Below, piece by piece: positions 56,641-64,000 of a stretch of 64,000 nucleotides of DNA. The stretch's first letter is position 1. Each line of letters opens with the position of its first letter. Source of the DNA: Malurus cyaneus samueli (Eukaryota; Chordata; Aves; Passeriformes; Maluridae); the NCBI GenBank assembly GCA_009741485.1, contig CM019236.1, positions 65,624,258 to 65,688,257 of the forward strand. Reading direction: 5' to 3'. The notes beneath the pieces were generated by a model that saw nothing but the letters and a program-made list of their open reading frames with translations, did no database searches and was not told the origin of the DNA. A program made the translations under genes and the position numbers.

Positions 56641-58200
56641 TCATGTAAATCACATTTTTAACAGAATGAGAAGTTTGTTTAAGAGAAAAGAAGAAAATTA
56701 AAGACATTTCTAGGGGATTGACTGAGACTATTTCTGTTAAGAATATATACGTAAAACCAGCATGAAAGCAACTTAGAAATTTTCATTGTCCCTGAACTTT
56801 CTCAGAGAATAAAACTCACTGTTATATTTTGCAGTTTGTGAAAAAACACTGAGTAGAATTTTCTGGAGTTCTCACAAAGAACTACTCACTTTTTTGAACA
56901 ATAATACTTGCAAATACTTATTTAGGATTTCTTCCACACCCCTCATCAAATACTTCCTTGCATAGCCATAATTTTTCTGAAGAAAACTTATGCTTTCATA
57001 GAATTAATGACTTGCAAAGGAAAGTATCCAAGTTCACATTACACTTGACATCTTAGATACAGTAGAAATAGAAAGCCTGACATCACCTGAGAGGAAAAAA
57101 AAATGAGATACAGCTCTTCCTTTCTTCCTTTTATACTTTACACTTACTGATGAGACTGAAATATGGGAGATGTCCCAAGACTGGGGCATGTCTGTAATTC
57201 TGAGCCATGCATCCTTCTCAGTCCTGCTCATTCCTGTCCCATCCCTGGAGCAGCAAGTGGGTTTGTGTCCAATTGTTGTGCTATGTAATGAGGCAAGGAT
57301 TACTGTGACAGCTCCTCATCTACTCAAAATTGAAAAAAAAAACCCATCAATTACTCTCTCCAAATCTTCAAAATTGATAAGCAGGCAGAGACCACTTTCC
57401 TTCTCACGTGATCTCAAAATTGCAGGCACAATCTGTTGTACATGGTGGTGGGTCTGCAGGTCCTGTCAACTCACCTCCTGCCCTTCCAAGGAATTTTTCT
57501 TGGCACCCCAAGGCCCCCTTTTTGCTTCACCAGCCTCTACCGCATCACATATCAATGACCCTTCAGCACTCGAAGAGGAAAAGAACTGCTTCAACAGGAG
57601 AATATGAATTGGTAATTTGGATAGTCAAACAGCAGTATCCAAGCAAAGAAGTTAAAATTTCAAGCAGTCTGGGAAAAAACTTTCATAAAGCTCCTACAGC
57701 AAAGCTAAGCTGTTATATTTTAGAACTTGTTGCACAAAAGTAAAACCGAAAATTTTAATACTAGTGATACAAATTATATCTTTTTTTTGGCACTGGTGAT
57801 CAAATTTTTAATAGCTTTGGAACCACAATTTCAAAAGTAAGATAAATATTTGTTGTATAGAATTACATTACAGAGTGAAGCTATATTTAATATGTTCTTG
57901 TAGTGTATTGACTGTAGCAATTTTCTAATTTCAGTAGTAAAAACTAGAAGGTTATGACATATATTTAAAACATCTCTGAACTAGAACTAAACTTTCTGAA
58001 AACCTCAAACCAACAAATAATGTGCATGTACCTGTGTAAAGTAAACCAAATAAAATAAAAAGTGAAGGGCTATGACTGTGCTTTTAAGTTCAGAATTTTA
58101 GTCTCCATGCTAATATCATCAATGTCCTGGTCAGATTAAATTTTCTCTTATGTACTGTTATGTTGTTTCATGACCAAAGTGGATACAGTAAACTGGTGGT
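56641..58200. other. AT-rich intergenic, no gene seen
   Basis: Short frames only; 57,170-57,743 has overlapping frames of 111-145 codons without domains. Confidence 0.5.
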
Positions 58201-58229
58201 GTCCCAACTGCTTTGCATCAGAGAAAATG

Positions 58230-59030
58230 CATTCCTACTGTATCAGTTTGAGACAATGTTTTCAGAGAGAAATATTACAGGGTAAATGTTTCCTCGAAGT
58301 TGAACGGTTTGTATTTTTCCCCACATATGAAACAGGAGGTTTGGGTGGAATGTTGAAGAGAAAAACAGTTTATTAAAAAACAAGTTGCCCACAGGACACA
58401 GATTAAAGAAATGAGAACTGTGGACATTTAAAACTCAGGAACGCTCACCACCCCCTGCCCCAGCCACAGCTGCTCAGCACTTGATGTGGAGAGGAAAAAA
58501 AAAAAAAATAGATGGTGCGGCTCCTGTTCTCCAGGGAAAAAAAAGGGAAAAACAAAAGAAAAGAAAAATATGGCCCCTCAGGCAACAGTGGAAAACCTGG
58601 TGGTTGTCCTTCCTCATGCAGATTTAACAGAGGCCAGTGCTGCCTTTCTCTGCTTGACTTGTTCTTGGAGTCCGGCGAGCGACAGCAGCTGCCTTCAGAT
58701 TGTCCCTGCCAGCACCTGCCTGGTCGGCACTTTGCCTCCTTGGCTCTTGGACAGCTCAAGTCCCGGCCAATGCCACTCTAGAAAATCACAGGAGTCACAG
58801 AAGGGATAGCAGTCCCTGGAAAAATGTTTGCCCAACTAACAACCTGAGCTAGCTGATGCGACATGGTACGTAACTCCCCTGCATGCGGCAAGCAGAACTC
58901 CCACAGCGCCGAGCTGAGCTCCAAAAGCCCCCAGCTGCATGGCAGCCAGGCTTTTAACCGCCAGCACTGTTGCCTTCCCAGCCACCCCGCCCCTTCTTCT
59001 GGGTTACATTTGAAGGCACAGACACCTTTT
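58230..59030 (-). mobile_element. Possible minus-strand LTR
   Basis: TTTATT at 58,369-58,374 is AATAAA on minus. It is followed (towards higher coordinates) by a GC-richer block with GC-box-like CCACCCCGCCCC at about 58,981. The left end, TGTATCAGTTTGAGAC near 58,236, could be an LTR terminus. No matching end or target-site duplication was established. Confidence 0.25.
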
Positions 59031-59039
59031 GGGCATCAA

Positions 59040-61690
59040 GCATATGAAATACTGGAAATAGATGTTTTATCAAAAATCAACCCAAGGAACCTACAGGTCT
59101 TGTGTGATCATTGCTTGGATCGAAAGGATTTTAATTTCTCATCCAGATATGTTCAGTGAACTCTCTCTTTTGTTCTTCCTTGTGAAAAGGAACATTTTCC
59201 ATTGAAGTAGAAATTTAAGATTTATTCCCATAATTGGACATTTAGAAACATGGAAAAATCAAAACCATAGCATTTTATTATACTACTTATGAAAAAGAAC
59301 TAGCTGTTATGTGTGTGTATTTGTTCCATGTCTTCATATGCAAGCAGACACCTATCTACATAGACATGTTTGTGAGTGTAGGTAGGTTCACACTTGTATA
59401 TGTCTATTTATCAATGGAAAGTTTACTTATTTTTTAAAAGTATTTACTACTTCATTACTACATTCCACTAGTTTCAGTCCTTCAGTGCTGTCTTAGTGAC
59501 AGAAATGCCATGAAAATGAAGAGCTTTGGTTTCAGTCACCTATGTTGCTGCTGCAGTGTCAGGCCTAATCATGGCTCACATTGCACAGCCTTTCTTACCC
59601 TAGGCCAGTTCTAAGTAGGACCTTTTAGTTTTCTTAATAATAATTTTTTAACATAAAAGCATTTTCACTGGACATGAGACTAATCCCCTAATGCATTTCT
59701 TTCAAGAGTTTTACCATCTTTAAACATCCATTCTTTACAATGTAAAGTCTGTTTCAGTTAACCCTGGCTAAAATATCCACTTATAAGTAATTACAAGTTT
59801 CTCTGTGGACCCTATTAAATTAGTATTTCACTATCTCACAAACCTGGAATACCGTATTCTCACACTATTTACTTGACAAGAGTTTCAAGATTTTCAGAAC
59901 AAATTTAAGGCATAATTTAAATAAATCTCAAAAAATTATGCAGGACAAAGGCTATGTCCCTACCACCTGATCATTATTCAGTGTTGTAATCACTAAAAAA
60001 AGTAATCTGATGAGTCACAGATAGCCTGGATCCAGCAATCAATTCAGGTGCTTAAAACTGTGCACAAGATGAAATGCGTCGCCAGATCAAAGGCTCAGTG
60101 TCCTTACCAATTTATGGACAGATTATTAGGGATGCCAAGGAGAAATTAAAAGTTTGAGAAGGTGTACTACACGATTCTGAGTGTGATGTGGTAATTGAAC
60201 CTAAATCATTAAGAGTGGGAAAGTGTCACAGCTAAATTCACTGTGGTAGTAGTTCTACTGTTCAAGATTTTTTTCTCTCTTCTATTGAGTTCTCTGCTAC
60301 AATTTGAGACATACACATTACTCTTGCACTCTGAGGGAACAATTAAATTTTATTATGCAATTTATAATCCCCACATCAGTGGTATAAATCTTTATCTAGT
60401 TTTGGAAACTAGAGGTAATTATATTTTTAATAAAGAAAGGGTTAATTAACCTTGATTGTTGCAAGTTAGTGCCAGAGGCTCATGTGAATGGCATAGACAT
60501 GAAATGGAAGCCAAATTGCTGCAGAAAATAGAATACAACAATAGATGTGGCTGCACTGTGCATCCCAGTACTGCTGCAAAAATTTCAGAATATTGAAAGA
60601 AAAGTACTCCAAAAACAGTTCTAGCCTTGTCAGCTTCACTATCTTATGGATTTTTTCCTGTACTCAGAACAATGAGATTTACCTTTTAATTCCTGTAAAG
60701 TGCTGCTGAAACCTATCAGAATCTCATTAATTTTGATGTAAAATAGAATAAGCATTATGAAAATGAAAGGGGAACAAGATAGTTTTTCAACTGTTTTAAA
60801 TGAGAACATTTTATATTTTCCAAAATTTTATTCCACAAATACCATTAAGTGTCTTCCTCTCTTGTGAAATACAGAATATTATTTTGCTTCTGTTTGAATT
60901 TAAAGTGTTCAGTCTTGATTTTCTTAGTGAAATTACTTTTAAAAGTTAATCATTCTGAACAGAAGTTACATGCACGCAACAAACTGAATTACTTTGCCTT
61001 CAAAATAAGAATGATAACTATCAGTATAAAATCATTAATTAAAATAACATGTTGACTCATGACCACATAAACAGAAATAAGTAAGTTTTGGAATAGATTT
61101 ATCCAAAAAGAATGGTTTAGTGTTGAGATTAAAAAAAATCCTGCAATTGTAAACTCAGTAATATTTGATGGTATTGGGTTGATAAATTGTTTCGGCAAGT
61201 GTTATTTTGTATATTATCCTGGCTAGCAATGAAATAAAGAAAAATGTGTGCAAGGAATAACTGATAAACAAAGTATTTATCAGTAGCTAAGAAGCTTAAG
61301 TTAAAGAAATTTAGATTTTATACTTTGTTGATTAATTACTATCAAGCAAAAAAAGAGAATGATTGGTAAGGTATCCTTCTTTACTTTCAATTTTTTTTTC
61401 TACTGAAGTGATGTTATTCATTTTTTTCATTAAAAAGTCAGACATATGTGTTGAAATACTACTGGCAAGATAAACACTGCATTGAAATGAGATTACACCA
61501 AGAAATATTTTTCTTATCCCCATTCTTTTCGTGAAATGAAGCTAACATTCGGAGCTGAAGTCATCCCACATAGGGAACACCTGAGCACTGCTGCTGAGAC
61601 TAAGGGGTCAAAGCTTTAACGGGAATCTATTGCTCTACAGATTATGAGAGGTAAGAACTTGAGGTAGTTTTTTCAGTCAAATTTGGCTTT
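59040..61690. other. AT-rich intergenic, no gene seen
   Basis: No open frame above ~70 codons and no recognised repeat. Confidence 0.6.
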
Positions 61691-61695
61691 GCGTT

Positions 61696-62962
61696 TGTGG
61701 TGGTTTAGACTCTGCTGAAAGCCAAAAGCACTGCACCCACAACATTCCCTCCCTTCCCCCCCACCGGAGAGAGAGAAGGGAGAGCAAAAGCCCAATTAAC
61801 ACGAATATTTAGGCTTTCAGATAACATAAATATTGAGAGAAAGATACATATGTGCTCCAGAGAAATAGTCAGACAGGCTTCATAATTTAAGTTGCAAAAT
61901 AGATTTATTACTACGAACTACTAAGAATACTATGGCACTGGGGAGGGGAACAAAGATATAGGGACAAATTTACAAGGAGAAGAAAAATTAAAAAAAAATG
62001 GACACTTTAAGACACCTGTTATCCTTTCTGGGACTCGTCCCTTTCCCAGTCCTCCCTCTCCACTCCTCATGTTTTCCCGCACACACAGGGGACAGGAATG
62101 AAAGTCTAACATAGATCAAACCACTCATTACAGTTGTCATCCATCATCATAGAAGAAGTGTTCTTACAGGTCCCAGCTGTGGGAGGTTGTTTTTTTTCCC
62201 AAGAACAGTCAGTGTATAACTGCTGATGGCGAGGGAATATTTTCTTTACCTCGTAAGACAAAAGAAGGAATGTCCTTCAAGGCCAAACTGCGTTGTTTCA
62301 GCAGCGTGAGACCACTATCACAAATATCCTGGCAGAACACAGCTTCATTTGCATCAACTCGTTTCAAACGTCATGGGGGGGCCAAGCCTCTTCCCCCTTT
62401 TTAGCTGTTTAGTCCAGTCCTCAAAGGCCACGTTTTTTTTTCCTCAGAGCAAGGTCGCTCTCTTTTCTATACAGGTCTGTCATTGATGAAATAGTCTTTT
62501 TGAGAACAACTTATTTTTTTCTCCATGCTCGAGAACCACAGCAAAAAGCACAGCAAGCCAATCCCATCTTCTCCTTACTGTGATCTTTGGGTCTCCATTT
62601 TTCTTCTTACATCGCCTCACCCTCCTGCTCTGCTTTTCCCCAGTGCATGATACTAAAACTACATACTAACAACCTTAAAGCTACATGGCGGCCGCCCCTA
62701 TCTTGTTTTGAATTCTTCTTAAGTACTAGATAATACGTCATCACAGAGGTGTAACCAGCCTGTGCAGTTGGCCCAGGCCTGACAGGCAGCCTGTCCATCA
62801 GCCTCAGAGCCATGATGGATTGGCTCTAAAACACAGGGGGTAGGACTCCTTTTGCTGGAGAAGAAGGAGAAAATTTCTAGAACTTCCTCACAGCAACCAT
62901 CTTTGTGGTTTCTTGGTCCCCTCCCCCCACCACCAAAAATTGGACCAAGTTAAACCATGACA
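61696..62962. mobile_element. Solo LTR (1,267 bp)
   Basis: It starts TGTGGTGGTTTAGACTCTG and ends GTTAAACCATGACA, giving TG...CA ends with an inverted-repeat-like match (GGTGGTTTA against TAAACCATG). The flanking five bases are GCGTT (61,691-61,695) and GTGTT (62,963-62,967), a 4/5 target-site duplication. No internal retroviral region is attached, so it is most likely the product of recombination between two LTRs. Orientation is not certain. Confidence 0.65.
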
Positions 62963-62967
62963 GTGTT

Positions 62968-64000
62968 TAAGTTTAGTAAAAAATTTAATATGTTAATAAA
63001 AATGTAAATAAAGTATTGCTAGATATATTTTGTGTATTTTTTTAAAATTACTTTTAAAAACCCCAAAACAACAAAACTTAATGCAAATCTTCTCTTGTAT
63101 TATTTTCAACATACAAGTCAATATTATGGGATCGAATGAAGATATGAATACCAAATGAACTATGAATGAGGAAGCTTAAGGAAACCCTCTCCCAGCGATC
63201 ATTATATAAAATAGCACATGCATGTCGGTTTCAATTATTGTATTCTTACAATATATTTTCTTATGTATTCTTGTAATATCTTATCTATTATCATCTTATG
63301 AATTTTTCATTTTAAAAATAATATGTATGCAGAGATCTTTGCCATAAAATTCAGAGGTGAGATTAGCTCTAGTTCTGTTGAGCTATATATGAGGCCTACT
63401 TTTGATGAACTTTATATGATATTAATAATTTGACAAAGTTTGGTTTGAAAATGTTCTAATAATTGGAAGCAATAAAAATGATATCTAATTATATTAGAAG
63501 TATTACCAAATATTGTGTTATTGGAAGGCTTCTAAGGGATTATTCCTATTTATTACCCTTTGTCTAACATGCTGACTGAGTGCAATTTTAAAAAGGCAAG
63601 GCAGCATACCAATGTTGATGTATATATTCCATTCTTTAGCAGATAAAGCAAAAGGTGTCACAGGTTTAGAGTCTAGAAGTGCATACACAGAAAAATAGTG
63701 AGCAAGAGATAGTACCATATATAAAATATCAGGGAAGAAAGAGAAATAACAAAATCTGAGGAAGATGTACAAACATATAGAGGCTTTTTTCTCTCTTTCT
63801 GTAGTTTTTGTCAATATTTCCACATACAAATCGGACACTTGTATGTTTTGTTTAAAAGGCCTTCATTTCAACCTATGGGTTTCCATTAGGTGCATATGAA
63901 ATTAAGAAGCACGCATAATCAAACCCTCCATATGCACAATTACAGATGTTATACATGCCTTCCAAAAAAGAAATTTGTGTTTAGTGAACATCCAAGAACC
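62968..64000. other. AT-rich intergenic, no gene seen
   Basis: Only short frames (up to 106 codons, minus, 63,518-63,838), without recognisable domains. Confidence 0.6.

Noticed and set aside
1..64000. CRISPR arrays, operons, tRNA or rRNA genes
   Set aside because: No regularly spaced identical repeats of CRISPR type and no cloverleaf or ribosomal sequence was recognised; the window is vertebrate.

Overview
The window looks like avian nuclear DNA, most likely from a songbird. It contains 3' fragments of CR1 LINEs in both orientations, avian-type endogenous retrovirus (ERV) pieces and LTRs, and lineage-expanded copies of two gene families: maestro heat-like repeat (MROH-like) genes and small intron-poor TOPORS-like RING genes. 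No prokaryotic features were seen. The left half (1-33 kb) is GC-rich and duplicated; the right half (35-64 kb) is mostly AT-rich intergenic DNA. A 25-N assembly gap lies at 51,224-51,248. I worked by eye only: boundaries of repeats are approximate, splice sites are read from consensus dinucleotides and family phase, and no alignment was run.

Layout. 1-3.8 kb: no gene, one copy of a dispersed unit. 3.85-8.35 kb: a defective gammaretrovirus-like ERV on + (U5 remnant, leader, integrase part of pol, env remnants, polypurine tract, full 3' LTR). 8.35-9.3 kb: very GC-rich block and two more copies of the dispersed unit. 9.97-31.9 kb: MROH-like cluster. Copy 1 (-, 11.17-15.87 kb) keeps exons 2-14 plus a 3' end; copy D (+, 17.75-18.9 kb) is a fragment; copy 2 (-, 21.68-24.97 kb) keeps exon 1 but lacks exons 9-14; copy C (-, 29.9-31.9 kb) keeps exons 5-8 and 12 and a fused exon. 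Copies 1 and 2 belong to a ~6-7 kb direct segmental duplication. Copies D and C lie in ~3 kb inverted-repeat arms, each with a CpG-rich block and a minisatellite, that flank copy 2. No copy reads intact: all have frameshifts or lost splice sites, although several exons are perfectly open and in phase. 32.13-33.2 kb: LTR-like block that truncates copy C.

33.4-50.5 kb: three TOPORS-like RING genes on +. Genes 1 (33,907-34,962) and 3 (49,307-50,431) are open; gene 2 (46,808-47,830) is frameshifted. All three share an upstream region with repeated TGTGACATCA-type motifs, so promoter and gene were duplicated together. 51.2-55.7 kb: ERV-like leader with a Gag-type start next to the gap, and an LTR-like sequence with a lysine-type primer binding site in the opposite orientation. 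56-64 kb: CR1, a putative LTR, and a good 1,267-bp solo LTR at 61,696-62,962; otherwise no gene.

The TOPORS-like proteins pair an N-terminal C3HC4 RING with the helical domain that follows in TOPORS and a Ser-rich basic tail, so they are probably nuclear ubiquitin or SUMO ligases. The MROH-like genes encode HEAT-repeat scaffolds. A functional link between the two families is not shown by sequence; repeated CRE-like promoter motifs and what is known of MROH relatives make germline or testis expression a testable guess.
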